From Thermodesulfobacteriota bacterium (GTDB lineage: Bacteria; Desulfobacterota; QYQD01), in assembly GCA_031082315.1 (NCBI GenBank), contig JAVHLC010000008.1, positions 62,001 through 126,000 of the forward strand: a stretch of DNA of 64,000 nt, written 5' to 3'. The notes beneath the pieces are model-generated. The model worked only from the letters and a program-made list of their open reading frames with translations, was not told where the DNA came from and made no database searches. The number at the start of each line of letters is the position of its first letter. Positions within the stretch are counted from its first letter, which is position 1. Positions 1-7,592 of the stretch are shown one piece after another. The translations under genes and the position numbers were made by a program.

Positions 1-1
1 C

Positions 2-367
2 CTGATAAAAGCGGTTACGCATTGTATCGCTACCCACCGCTTTCGAGGCCATAATAAGCCTCAAACCCTTGAGGCCAGTGTACTCTTTGATGCAGATAAA
101 CTTGACTCCATTGGGGCGGTAGGCATAGGCCGCTCCTTTCTTTTTGCCGGCGAGATCGGCGCCAGGCTTCACAACTCTCAAGCAGATATCTTGCAGACCA
201 AGCCCTACAGTATAGAAGATACGGCCTTTCGGGAATTTAGCGTCAAGTTGAAAAAGGTCCACAGCCGCATGCTTACCGCAGAGGGTGAACGCCTGGCGCG
301 CGGCCGCCACCGTTTTATGGTGAACTTCTTTAAAAGATTGCACGAAGAGACAGAGGGCCTGAAATAG
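2..367 (+). CDS. HD-domain phosphohydrolase, C-terminal part (5' end outside window)
   Basis: The frame is open at the left edge, and 121 codons remain before TAG at 365-367. It carries VLFDADKLDSIGAVGIGR, the late conserved helix with the metal-binding Asp of HD-superfamily metal-dependent phosphohydrolases of the YedJ-like group, preceded by HRFRGHNKPQTLEAS. The H-x-HD motif itself would lie off the window. Family members are usually a little over 200 residues, so roughly half is present. The natural substrate of this group is not established. The C-terminus (FFKRLHEETEGL) is a normal ending for the family, so the gene is truncated only by the window edge. Confidence 0.8.
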   Translation: MIKAVTHCIATHRFRGHNKPQTLEASVLFDADKLDSIGAVGIGRSFLFAGEIGARLHNSQADILQTKPYSIEDTAFREFSVKLKKVHSRMLTAEGERLARGRHRFMVNFFKRLHEETEGLK

Positions 368-546
368 CGCCTTAGTCTATTGCCTATAATGGCCAGGGCT
401 TAGACTGACCATCCAGGTAAATCAGCCCAGGCCTTTTCCGTGCATAGAGAACGGTGTTTTAAGCAGAGTATTCTGATCATTTCTTCTGCTACAGCTTTCC
501 CACGAAAGTCGGAATCAATACCTATTTTCGCCATATTAAAAAAGTG

Positions 547-614
547 GAAATCTTCTTCCCTCGGAGAGGGAAGAAGATTTCTCAAAAAGAGAAAATATTT
601 TCTCTTTTTGAGAA
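547..614. repeat. Two back-to-back perfect palindromes in the 368-754 gap
   Basis: Bases 547-581 form a 16-bp perfect stem (GAAATCTTCTTCCCTC and its complement) closed by three bases. Bases 579-614 form a 36-bp perfect palindrome centred on AAAATATTTT. The two stems share three bases and could form a double hairpin in either strand. No base differs within either stem. They may end transcription of the upstream HD gene, but there is no clean T-run typical of an intrinsic terminator. The rest of 368-754 holds no gene I can support. Confidence 0.7.
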
Positions 615-754
615 TACGAAAATTAATACAATAATATATTAAAAACGCATAACATATTGATAGATAAGTAGTTTTTAGGTTATCTTCATAAATAGCAAAA
701 AATGGCACAGAATTTGTAATATAAGTTTGTATATAGCAAGATAAGGGGGTTAAA

Positions 755-1456
755 ATGAAAAGTTTAAAGGTCATTTCAGTATCAGTAATCGTTCTCTTCT
801 TTTTGGCAGTCTCTCCTGTCTTTGCCTTACCGACTCAGACAATCGGGACGGGCTCCTCAGTCTCAACAATAGATCGAAGTGCAGAGTTCGACTCGATCGT
901 GACCTATACGAGCTTAGATGGGTATGCTGAGGATAATCTTAGGATTTCAACGACAAACTATGCATATGTCGATTATCACTCCGGCGCCTATTTCCCATCC
1001 ATTCCTCCCAGCCATCCAGGTTTCTCAAATGGTTTTTTCTATCCATCCGGCGGTGTCTATGATTACATCTCGATAAAATCAACCGATGGGGCACAACTCT
1101 TCGGTCTGGAATTTTATGTGGGTAGCGGTTGGAGCTCTGATTCAGATGCTTACATACGGTGGGAGATCTATGACAATAGTATACTGACCGGCCTTGGCAC
1201 CTTCACGGTAGGGAAAGGTACTGTTGTGGGTTTCAATGATCCCAATGACTTTACCGAACTTCGCATAGGCGCAGCAGCTAGCCTTTCCGAAGCCGGTAAT
1301 AATTTCAGCCTGTTTAATAACGCCCTTGCCATGGATAATTTGGTTGCGGATCTGAGCGGAGGGGGGCCTCCTCCCATCCCTGAGCCGGCCACCATATTCC
1401 TTCTGGGTTCTGGGCTATTTGGACTTGCAGGATTGCGGAGGAAATTCAAGAAGTAA
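755..1456 (+). CDS. PEP-CTERM sorting-domain secreted protein
   Basis: 233 aa. A Sec signal peptide ends around residue 24 (hydrophobic VIVLFFLAVSPVFA). The middle, about 175 residues, is rich in Ser, Gly, Tyr and Asp and of unknown fold. The C-terminus is a textbook PEP-CTERM signal: Pro-rich spacer, PEPATIFLLGSGLFGLAGL, then the basic tail RRKFKK. In known systems an exosortase (EpsH/XrtA family) recognises this tail in the inner membrane, linked to exopolysaccharide biosynthesis; no exosortase lies in this window. The start is fixed by AAGGGGG about 8 bases upstream of ATG. It is followed by its own terminator, so it is monocistronic. The molecular function of the exported domain is unknown. 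Confidence 0.9.
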   Translation: MKSLKVISVSVIVLFFLAVSPVFALPTQTIGTGSSVSTIDRSAEFDSIVTYTSLDGYAEDNLRISTTNYAYVDYHSGAYFPSIPPSHPGFSNGFFYPSGGVYDYISIKSTDGAQLFGLEFYVGSGWSSDSDAYIRWEIYDNSILTGLGTFTVGKGTVVGFNDPNDFTELRIGAAASLSEAGNNFSLFNNALAMDNLVADLSGGGPPPIPEPATIFLLGSGLFGLAGLRRKFKK

Positions 1457-1483
1457 GCCGAGTTAGGTTTAATAAAGTAAAGT

Positions 1484-1516
1484 AAAGGCAGGGCCAAATT
1501 GGCCCTGCCTTTTTTA
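1484..1516 (+). terminator. Intrinsic terminator of the PEP-CTERM gene
   Basis: The stem AAAGGCAGGGCCAA / TTGGCCCTGCCTTT with almost no loop is followed by a T-run (TTTTTTATTTT). It starts 28 bases after the stop codon. Confidence 0.9.
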
Positions 1517-2093
1517 TTTTCGGTAATCTACTTATGTACTTTGCGGTGATTTCTCGATATGTCTGAGCTTGACGGGGGACAAGCTGTTCAAGCAGACGAT
1601 GGGAAATTTTCCCAACAGGGACGGCCTGAGGGAGAGTGAAACCGCGGCCAACACTAAGGGCTCATGTAAATATGCTTTTCTTGTTTTGTGGCGATAGGTG
1701 GGGACTTAGTTCTGATAATTCCCTTAACATCGATAAGTAGACCTGCCCTCTACAGTGGCTTGCCACGCGGACCAAGACCGGAATATCAGGAACCTGTTGA
1801 TACTTCAATATATAACGTGCTTGAAACCTATTCGCCTTACGAGTGAATAGGTTTAGGCTCCATGCCTCCTCCACCACTAACTCATGAGCCAGGAGTTACC
1901 AAGGGCTGAGATAGCCAGACATTTGGGAGTTTGAATAGCAAAAAATAGGGACATTGTTTCTCACATTGCATAACTCTTGACGGAAATAGGATATCTGCTT
2001 AGGATAGCCTCGTCAGACCCGGCTCGATGTCGCGGGAGCCATTCCTTTTTGACTTACTCAAACCTTCTCTTTATCCAAATGACAAAAAACGGT
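1517..2093. other. Gene-free stretch
   Basis: No convincing gene is seen in this 577-bp stretch. A 71-codon open frame on the minus strand (1662-1877) lacks a ribosome-binding site and resembles no family I know. A short inverted repeat (CCTATTC ... GAATAGG, about 1827-1853) is present. The region may hold decayed DNA from an older insertion. Confidence 0.4.
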
Positions 2094-2122
2094 TTGACCA
2101 TTATACCGAACTCCGGTATAGT
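2094..2122 (+). promoter_or_regulatory. higBA promoter with embedded operator
   Basis: The -35 TTGACC (2094-2099), 17-base spacer and -10 TATAGT (2117-2122) form a near-consensus sigma-70 promoter. The spacer and -10 contain the inverted repeat TATACCG-AACTC-CGGTATA (2102-2120). This is a natural site for autorepression by the HigA antitoxin, as known for HigBA operons. The start point would fall near 2129, inside the dispersed repeat that follows. HigA binding is inferred. Confidence 0.75.
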
Positions 2123-2174
2123 TGAACATGCACAGCGAGCGCATTCCCCGCTGCTTGCTGCGGGGAGCTTCAAT
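2122..2174. repeat. Dispersed hairpin repeat, copy A (short form)
   Basis: It runs from TTGAACATGC to GAGCTTCAAT, with the stem CCCCGC / GCGGGG around TGCTTGCT. It is a shortened version of copies at 4686-4803 and 23185-23266, lacking the central ATACGATGCATTTTAC segment. It lies between the higBA promoter and the higB start, so it becomes part of the mRNA leader. Confidence 0.85.
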
Positions 2175-2193
2175 TAATTTTTTGGATTAAAAA

Positions 2194-2490
2194 ATGAGCA
2201 TCAGGAACTTTAAAAACAAAGGAACGGAAGACATTAATTACGGCAAAGTCACAAAGGATGCCTTGCGGATTCTCCCGAAGGAATTGCACCGAAAGGCACA
2301 GATAAAGCTGGCTCGTCTTGGAGCCGTAACTTCGATGCAAGATCTTCTGGAGATACGGGGAAATCGTTTCGAAGCACTGAAAGGAAACAGAAAAGGTCAA
2401 TACAGCATTCGAATAAATGAACAGTACCGCATTTGTTTTAGGTGGGAAAATGAGAATGCGTTGGATGTCGAGATTGTGGATTATCACTAA
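2194..2490 (+). CDS. higB: HigB-type toxin (RelE/ParE superfamily mRNA endonuclease)
   Basis: 98 aa, full length for the HigB 'plasmid maintenance killer' group. Recognisable features are the N-terminal IRNFKNKGTEDI, the helical LARLGAVTSMQDL and the conserved core GNRFEALKGNRKGQYSIRIN-x5-CFRW, ending EIVDYH. Family members cleave ribosome-bound mRNA; the basic residues of the GNRK/YSIRI core are the usual active-site contributors. It is the first gene of a toxin-then-antitoxin operon, the HigBA order. The start lacks a strong Shine-Dalgarno (only TTGGA before ATG), which would hold toxin translation low. HigA follows after 20 bases. Confidence 0.92.
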   Translation: MSIRNFKNKGTEDINYGKVTKDALRILPKELHRKAQIKLARLGAVTSMQDLLEIRGNRFEALKGNRKGQYSIRINEQYRICFRWENENALDVEIVDYH

Positions 2491-2510
2491 TAATATCAAG
2501 GAGCCAAGAA

Positions 2511-2795
2511 ATGAGTAAAATACATTTTACGCCTGTACATCCTGGTGAAGTATTGCAGGATGAATTAGAGGAGATAGGACTTACTCAAACTGCCCTGGCA
2601 AACCATATAGGAGTGTTACCAAAAACAGTTAATGAGATATGCCGGGGTAAGCGAGGTATAAGTGCTGAAATGGCGATGAGGCTGTCTAAGGCTTTGGGAG
2701 GAAGTCCTCAATTCTGGCTCAATCTACAAGATAATTGGGAGCTGAGCCATTTGAATGATTCAGATTTTAAGGGAATTGAACCTATCGCGGTATAG
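2511..2795 (+). CDS. higA: HigA-type antitoxin (XRE-family DNA-binding protein)
   Basis: 94 aa. The start MSKIHFTPVHPGEVL is the classic HigA 'HPGE' motif. An XRE helix-turn-helix follows (LTQTALANHIGVLPKTVNEI, about residues 24-43) and then the conserved MAMRLSKALGGSPQFWLNLQ. It would neutralise HigB and repress the operon through the palindrome at 2102-2120. A ribosome-binding site (AAGGAGCC) lies just upstream of ATG. The tail after SHLNDSD is slightly shorter than in many homologues but the domain is complete. Confidence 0.93.
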   Translation: MSKIHFTPVHPGEVLQDELEEIGLTQTALANHIGVLPKTVNEICRGKRGISAEMAMRLSKALGGSPQFWLNLQDNWELSHLNDSDFKGIEPIAV

Positions 2796-2889
2796 GAGTA
2801 AATTGAAGTTTGAGTTTTTTATGGACAATAAATTCTCTGTGTGCCCTGTGGTTAAGATTTGAGACTATGCAAGAGGTAAAGGGGTTAAA

Positions 2890-3717
2890 ATGGGACTAAA
2901 AGGTAAGATAGGGTTTATCGGTGGCGGAAAGATGGGAGAGGCCCTTCTTAAGGGTCTGCTTAAAGCCAAAGTGGTAAAGGCTGAACAGGTCTGTGTGTTC
3001 GACTCCAGCGCCGGTTGCCTGGAACATCTTAAAGAGACTTACGGCGTCAACGCATGTCAGAGTAACAAGGAACTGGTCACCCGGAGTAACGTAATCATAC
3101 TGGCGGTCAAACCCCAGGTGATGGCCGCAGTCCTGGATGAAATAAGGCCTGAAGTGACACCGGAACACCTGGTTATTTCCATTGCGGCGGGCATTCCTCT
3201 GCGATATCTGGAAGATAGGCTGCCGGAGAAGAGCCGTGTCATCCGGGTCATGCCGAATACCCCGGCCCTTATCGGCGAGGGAGCGACGGCCCTGGCCAAA
3301 GGTAAATATGCCGGCGTAAGGGACTTGCAGCTTGCTGAACAGGTATTCTCTGCGGTAGGCAGGACGGTAATTGTTGAAGAAAAGTATCTGGATGCCGTAA
3401 CCGGTCTTTCCGGGAGCGGCCCTGCCTACGTATTTGCCATTATGGAGGCCTTCATTGATGCCGGGGTCAGGATGGGGCTTTCCCGTGAGGTGGCCAGGGT
3501 ACTTACCCTGCAGACCGTACTCGGTTCAGTGAAATTAGCTATGGAGACGGGTGAGCACCTGGGCTGCCTTAAGGAGATGGTCACCTCGCCCGGCGGCACC
3601 ACCATAGCCGGTCTGCATGTTATGGCCAAGGCCGGTTTCAATGGCATCCTGATGGATACGGTTGAGGCGGCCACCAGAAGATCACAGGAATTAAGGGAAG
3701 AGGTTTTGAAAAGTTAA
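2890..3717 (+). CDS. proC: Pyrroline-5-carboxylate reductase
   Basis: 275 aa, normal length. ProC reduces 1-pyrroline-5-carboxylate to L-proline with NAD(P)H, the last step of proline synthesis in the cytoplasm. The N-terminal Rossmann motif is GFIGGGKMGEALLKGLL (residues about 8-24). Further family marks are AVKPQVM, RVMPNTPALIGEGATAL and LSGSGPAYVFAIMEAF near residue 175, and SPGGTTIAGL, the substrate-site signature. AGGGGTT precedes ATG. It appears to be a stand-alone gene; a degenerate CTCTGTG...CTGTGGTTAA half-repeat sits upstream (2834-2853). Confidence 0.96.
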   Translation: MGLKGKIGFIGGGKMGEALLKGLLKAKVVKAEQVCVFDSSAGCLEHLKETYGVNACQSNKELVTRSNVIILAVKPQVMAAVLDEIRPEVTPEHLVISIAAGIPLRYLEDRLPEKSRVIRVMPNTPALIGEGATALAKGKYAGVRDLQLAEQVFSAVGRTVIVEEKYLDAVTGLSGSGPAYVFAIMEAFIDAGVRMGLSREVARVLTLQTVLGSVKLAMETGEHLGCLKEMVTSPGGTTIAGLHVMAKAGFNGILMDTVEAATRRSQELREEVLKS

Positions 3718-3773
3718 GGCAAATACTAAGCGAAGGTAACTTTATATTTTAAAAATGATCGGAGGTAAAGGGT

Positions 3774-4358
3774 ATGAAGAAGACTATTGAAAATCTGGTC
3801 AAGGCATTTATCGGCGAGAGCCAGGCCAGGAACAGGTATTCCTTCTACTCTAAGATTGCAAAGAAAGAAGGGTTTGAACAGATTGCCGAGATTTTTCTCA
3901 TTACCGCGGAGAATGAAAAAGAACACGCCAGTTGGCTTTTCAAGCTGATCAATGAATTGAAAAAGAAGAGCGGGGAGCGGCTGGATGAGATCAAAGTGGA
4001 GGCCGCCGCCCCAACCGTACTGGGCACAACGGCTGAAAACCTGAAGGCCGCCATCGCGGGCGAGCATTATGAATATACCAGCATGTATCCCGAGTTTGCG
4101 GATATGGCGGAAAAGGAAGGGTTTCCAGAGATCGCGCTGCGGTTAAGGGCTATTGCCAGGGCCGAAGAGCATCACGAGGAAAGATATAAAAAATTACTAA
4201 AAGAGGTTGAGGCCGGCACTGTCTTCAAGAAAGCAAAAGAGGTGGCGTGGGTCTGCCGGGAGTGCGGGTATGTACACTTCGGGACCGAGCCGCCGGAAAA
4301 ATGCCCTTCCTGCGATCACGAAAAAAGCTATTATCAGATTAAGTGTGAGGAGTATTAA
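3774..4358 (+). CDS. rbr: Rubrerythrin
   Basis: 194 aa. An N-terminal ferritin-like four-helix domain carries the diiron ligands ([41 protein letters not shown]). It is followed by a C-terminal rubredoxin-like Fe(SCys)4 domain with CREC and CPSC pairs. Rubrerythrins reduce hydrogen peroxide in the cytoplasm of anaerobes using electrons from rubredoxin or NADH. The ribosome-binding site GGAGG lies 8 bases before ATG. A bidirectional terminator follows, so it is probably transcribed alone. It fits an anaerobic lifestyle. Confidence 0.96.
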   Translation: MKKTIENLVKAFIGESQARNRYSFYSKIAKKEGFEQIAEIFLITAENEKEHASWLFKLINELKKKSGERLDEIKVEAAAPTVLGTTAENLKAAIAGEHYEYTSMYPEFADMAEKEGFPEIALRLRAIARAEEHHEERYKKLLKEVEAGTVFKKAKEVAWVCRECGYVHFGTEPPEKCPSCDHEKSYYQIKCEEY

Positions 4359-4383
4359 TTTCAGATTTGCACAGGCAAATAAA

Positions 4384-4420
4384 AAGGGGCTAATCGTTTA
4401 TAGTTAGCCCCTTAATTTTT
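4384..4420. terminator. Bidirectional intrinsic terminator
   Basis: The stem AAGGGGCTAA / TTAGCCCCTT is flanked by an A-run on the left and a T-run on the right. It can terminate rubrerythrin (+) and the tRNA-Lys/tRNA-Glu transcript (-), which converge here. Confidence 0.85.
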
Positions 4421-4422
4421 GG

Positions 4423-4497
4423 CGTCCCCAACCGGATTTGAACCGGTGTTGCCGGCGTGAAAGGCCGGTGTCCTGGACCTGACTAGACGATGGGGAC
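4423..4497 (-). tRNA. tRNA-Glu (anticodon TTC)
   Basis: The minus strand folds into a full cloverleaf: acceptor GTCCCCA/TGGGGAC, anticodon arm CCGGC-CTTTCAC-GCCGG, T arm CCGGTTCAAATCCGG. CCA is encoded (4420-4422). It is transcribed behind tRNA-Lys. Confidence 0.95.
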
Positions 4498-4524
4498 GTG
4501 CTTCGTTCTTTTGTTATTTACTGG

Positions 4525-4597
4525 TGGGCCGTGCTGGACTCGAACCAGCGACTCTCTGCTTAAAAGGCAGATACTCTACCACCTGAGTTAACGGCCC
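4525..4597 (-). tRNA. tRNA-Lys (anticodon TTT)
   Basis: Cloverleaf on the minus strand: acceptor GGGCCGT/ACGGCCC, anticodon arm TCTGC-CTTTTAA-GCAGA, T arm CTGGTTCGAGTCCAG. CCA is encoded at 4522-4524. It precedes tRNA-Glu by 27 bases. Confidence 0.96.
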
Positions 4598-4621
4598 GCA
4601 TTTGCAGGAAAGAGGCCGTAT

Positions 4622-4650
4622 AGCTAACATATACAGAGCAACATTGTCAA
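4622..4650 (-). promoter_or_regulatory. Candidate promoter of the tRNA-Lys/Glu unit
   Basis: On the minus strand TTGACA (4645-4650) is followed after 17 bases by TTAGCT (4622-4627), or after 18 by TAGCTA. It lies about 25 bases upstream of tRNA-Lys. The -35 is perfect and the -10 is weak. Confidence 0.45.
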
Positions 4651-4685
4651 GGCCAAATTGACAGTCACTTTACCAGACATTCGTA

Positions 4686-4803
4686 ATTGAACATGCATAG
4701 CGAGCGCATTACCCGCTGCTTGCAGCAGGGTTAGCGAGCAAATACGATGCATTTTACCTTGCATACGGAGATTCCCCGCAGCTTGTTTGCGGGGAGCTTC
4801 AAT
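4686..4803. repeat. Dispersed hairpin repeat, copy B (long form)
   Basis: It begins ATTGAACATGCATAGCGAGC and ends GGGGAGCTTCAAT, so its ends form a short inverted repeat (ATTGAA/TTCAAT). It contains an extra CCCGCTGCTTGCAGCAGGG stem relative to copy C, then ATACGATGCATTTTAC and the CCCCGCAGC hairpin. Its last base overlaps the stop codon of the phosphofructokinase gene. Confidence 0.85.
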
Positions 4804-6230
4804 CAACCTTTACTGCGCTTCGAGGCAGAACGCCTTGTGATTTTCAATGTCCGTTTTTTCTCCTGAAGGCATATTTCAGCAGACGGCTGACCGGGATTCT
4901 TAAGAGACGGCTGACCGGTGGACTCAAGAACGCTGAGCCAGAGCCCGCCATTAGGATCAATTTGTTTCCGGCGGGCTATGGCGCTCTTCAGGGGGATATG
5001 GACATAGCGGTTGTTCCACAGGCTGACCAGCATGCCTGTTTTTCCCGCCATACCGGCATGGACGGCCATTTGACCCAGGAAGCCGCAGAATATACGGTCA
5101 TTCACATTCGCCGGAACGCTGCGGATGATATAACTGGGATCAATATATCGTATGTTGACCGGCATTTTAATCCGATTAAAGTAGTCTTTGATCTGGTCGC
5201 GTAAGTACTTACCTATATCACCTAATTTGATGTTACCGGAAGGATCGCGTTTAACCTCTTTATCCATCACATATTTTTGCCCGGCCCCTTCGGCTGCTAC
5301 AATAACCGCGTGCTTGCGATCGATGAGCCGTTTTTGTAGGACATTCAAGAGACCATGTTCACCTTCAATATCAAAATCGATTTCAGGGATGAGTACCAAA
5401 TTAACTTCTTTCAGGGCCAGGGCGGCATTGGCCGCTATGAATCCGGAGTGCCGGCCCATGAGCTTAACCAGGCCGACTCCGTTCGGCGCCCCTATGGCCT
5501 CGGTATGCGCCGACCGGATGGCCTGGGCGGCCATTTCCACCGCCGTATCAAATCCGAACGACTTGGACACGAGGAAGATGTCATTGTCGATAGTCTTTGG
5601 GATGCCGATAATGGATATCTTTTCCCCGCGCCGCGCCACCTCATCCGTTATGGAGGCAGCGGCATGAAGGGTCCCGTCGCCGCCGATAAGAAAAAGCAGG
5701 CCGATGTTCAGTCTTTCCAGGGCATCGACAATTTCTTCTATGTCCTGATGGCCGCGGGAGGAGGCCAGAAACGTCCCCCCCATCTCATGGATATTGGCCA
5801 CTACGGACGGGGTTAACTCCAGCATCTCATGGCCGTATCGGGGGATGAACCCCTGCAGTCCATAGCGTATGCCATAGATATGGCGTACGCCGTACGTATG
5901 GTAGAGAGCGAGGACTATAGAACGAATTACGTCATTGATGCCCGGACACAGCCCCCCCGCAGTGACTATAGCGCATCTCAGTTTTTTCGGGTCAAAGTAT
6001 ATCTTCTTTCGCGGCCCGGCCAGCTCCAGCGTAACCGGATCTATCCTCTTTTCCAGGCAGTGGCGAAAGTATCTTTCTCTCTGGTAAAAGAGTATGCGAT
6101 CGCTATCGGAAGCAAAGTTGATATATTCTCTTCCGATGTCAATATCCGGGATGGGGGAGCCTATCTTAGCCGTCCCGAGTGTCTGTATGGCGGTATCAAT
6201 TTTTTCTTTGGTGTAATCGCTCTCTTTCAT
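4803..6230 (-). CDS. pfkA: ATP-dependent 6-phosphofructokinase (plant/protist-like clade)
   Basis: 475 aa from ATG at 6228-6230. It phosphorylates fructose 6-phosphate in glycolysis. Marks are TAGGLCPGINDVIRSIV (phosphate binding), FLIGGDGTLHAAA, GIPKTIDNDI, and LMGRHSGFIAANAAL. GGDGT with Gly is the ATP-using signature (PPi enzymes have GGDD), while PKTIDND has the Lys typical of PPi-type and of plant/trypanosome ATP enzymes. ATP use is therefore likely but should be tested. The about 100-residue N-terminal extension (YFRHCLEKR, GPRKKIYFDPKKLRCAIVT) is typical of this long clade. An upstream in-frame start at 6362 is rejected because the extra 44 codons are a translated CCACAGAG repeat. A dispersed repeat touches the stop codon. 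Confidence 0.9.
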   Translation of the reverse strand: MKESDYTKEKIDTAIQTLGTAKIGSPIPDIDIGREYINFASDSDRILFYQRERYFRHCLEKRIDPVTLELAGPRKKIYFDPKKLRCAIVTAGGLCPGINDVIRSIVLALYHTYGVRHIYGIRYGLQGFIPRYGHEMLELTPSVVANIHEMGGTFLASSRGHQDIEEIVDALERLNIGLLFLIGGDGTLHAAASITDEVARRGEKISIIGIPKTIDNDIFLVSKSFGFDTAVEMAAQAIRSAHTEAIGAPNGVGLVKLMGRHSGFIAANAALALKEVNLVLIPEIDFDIEGEHGLLNVLQKRLIDRKHAVIVAAEGAGQKYVMDKEVKRDPSGNIKLGDIGKYLRDQIKDYFNRIKMPVNIRYIDPSYIIRSVPANVNDRIFCGFLGQMAVHAGMAGKTGMLVSLWNNRYVHIPLKSAIARRKQIDPNGGLWLSVLESTGQPSLKNPGQPSAEICLQEKKRTLKITRRSASKRSKG

Positions 6231-6260
6231 GGGGCGGCCCCTTTTTAGTATTGTCAAACA

Positions 6261-6490
6261 CTCAACCACAGAGAACACAGAGACAACAAAAATAAATAAA
6301 TTAGAACAGATTTTAGATTCTTCCCTCTGTGATCTCCCAATATTTTCGCCGGTAGACCCCAAATACCTCCGGAACTGCTTTGGAGGTCACAGAGGTTCAA
6401 TGAGCAGTCAGAGAGCCGGTTTTCTTAACTGCTCTTTCTTTTTTTCTTATTTCTTGAAAAATCTCTTTTTCCTCAGTGTGCTCTGTGGTT
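6261..6490. repeat. CCACAGAG-type inverted repeat
   Basis: CAACCACAGAGAACACAGAG (6264-6283) and GTGTGCTCTGTGGTT (6476-6490) are inverted complements about 190 bp apart. The interval 6231-6613 holds no other gene. This is one member of a family seen repeatedly in the window. Confidence 0.6.
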
Positions 6491-6613
6491 TGTTTTTCAT
6501 AGAATTTCTGACATTACCTTTTTAGTCGAATCTTTGTCCCTGGCCAGCTATATCGGAAATTATGGAGAACTTATTAATATTATACCAAAAAATAGACAGG
6601 GAGGTTTCTATAC

Positions 6614-7585
6614 TTACACGAGGAATTTAAACTCGCCTTTCCCCAGCAGATCATGGAGATGGAGTATTCCCTTTATATTTTTTCGGGTGTCGACTATGGG
6701 CAACACCGTGATTTCGTGTTGTTGCATTATACTTAATGCATCGGCGGCCAGCATATCAGCGCTGATGGTTTTAGGGTCAGCGGTCATAATTTCTTCAACC
6801 TTCATGCTGTCAAGACGGTCGTACCGTAAGATGACGCGTCTGAGATCACCGTCGGTAATGATACCGGCAAGCTTTTGTCTTTCTCTGGTTATAAGCACCG
6901 CCCCTATATTTTTCGTATTCAACTCTTTTATGGCCTCGGGAAGGTGGGCGCCTACGGGCACCACCGGGATCTTCTTACCTTTCAACATGACTTCACCGAC
7001 CAGGACTTTCAGTCTGTCACCCAGGCTGCCGCCGGGATGGTAGCGATAAAAATCCCGCTCGTTGAAGTTACGTTTATGGAGGAGGGTTACGGCCAGGGCA
7101 TCACCCATGGCCAGTATAGCCGTAGTGCTGGCGGTGGGGGCCAGCCCCAGGGGGCAGGCCTCACGTTTTACACCGACGTCTATGGCTATGTCACTTTGTG
7201 CGGACAGTGTGGATTTAAGATTCCCGGTTAAGGCCACGACCTTGGCTCCCAGGCGCTTGATCTGCGGGATGAGGGCGGTTAATTCCCTTGTCTCTCCGCT
7301 GTTGGAGATGGCAATTACAATATCGTGTTTGCCTACCATGCCCAGATCACCGTGCATGGCCTCTACCGGATGCAGGAAAAGGGCGGCTGTGCCTGTACTA
7401 CTCAAGGTGGCGGCAATTTTCCGGCCCACGATACCGGACTTGCCGATACCGGTGATAATGACCCTGCCTTTTATCTCGTAGATCAGCTCCACGGCCCTTA
7501 CAAACTCGTTATCGAGCTTATCTATGAGTTTTAGAATGCCTTCGGCCTCGATCCGAAGGACTTCTTTGGCCCGCTCGAGTGTCAT
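6614..7585 (-). CDS. kdsD: Arabinose-5-phosphate isomerase (KpsF/GutQ family)
   Basis: 323 aa, full length. It interconverts D-ribulose 5-phosphate and D-arabinose 5-phosphate, the first committed step to Kdo for lipopolysaccharide. An N-terminal SIS domain has GIGKSGIVGRKIAATLSSTG, HGDLGMV and AISNSGET. A CBS-domain pair follows from about residue 205 (VLITRERQKLAGIITDGDLR and LPIVDTRKNIKGILHLHDLL). The start ATG lies 7 bases after the purF stop, so the two are co-transcribed. With waaA upstream, two Kdo genes are interleaved with nucleotide biosynthesis genes here. Confidence 0.95.
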   Translation of the reverse strand: MTLERAKEVLRIEAEGILKLIDKLDNEFVRAVELIYEIKGRVIITGIGKSGIVGRKIAATLSSTGTAALFLHPVEAMHGDLGMVGKHDIVIAISNSGETRELTALIPQIKRLGAKVVALTGNLKSTLSAQSDIAIDVGVKREACPLGLAPTASTTAILAMGDALAVTLLHKRNFNERDFYRYHPGGSLGDRLKVLVGEVMLKGKKIPVVPVGAHLPEAIKELNTKNIGAVLITRERQKLAGIITDGDLRRVILRYDRLDSMKVEEIMTADPKTISADMLAADALSIMQQHEITVLPIVDTRKNIKGILHLHDLLGKGEFKFLV

Positions 7586-7592
7586 AATTATT

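Noticed and set aside
400-540. Minus-strand frame reading AKIGIDSDFRGKAVAEEMIR, resembling the acetyl-CoA loop of GNAT acetyltransferases
   Set aside because: Only about 45 residues, no upstream domain, no ribosome-binding site, and its 5' side runs into the palindromes. Too little to call even a pseudogene.
1662-1877. 71-codon minus-strand open frame
   Set aside because: No ribosome-binding site and no recognisable family. Treated as chance.
4624-4806. 60-codon minus-strand open frame
   Set aside because: It lies almost entirely within dispersed repeat copy B.
6231-6362. N-terminal extension of phosphofructokinase to 6362
   Set aside because: The extra residues (FVVSVFSVVECL) are a translated CCACAGAG repeat, and the family start fits ATG 6230.
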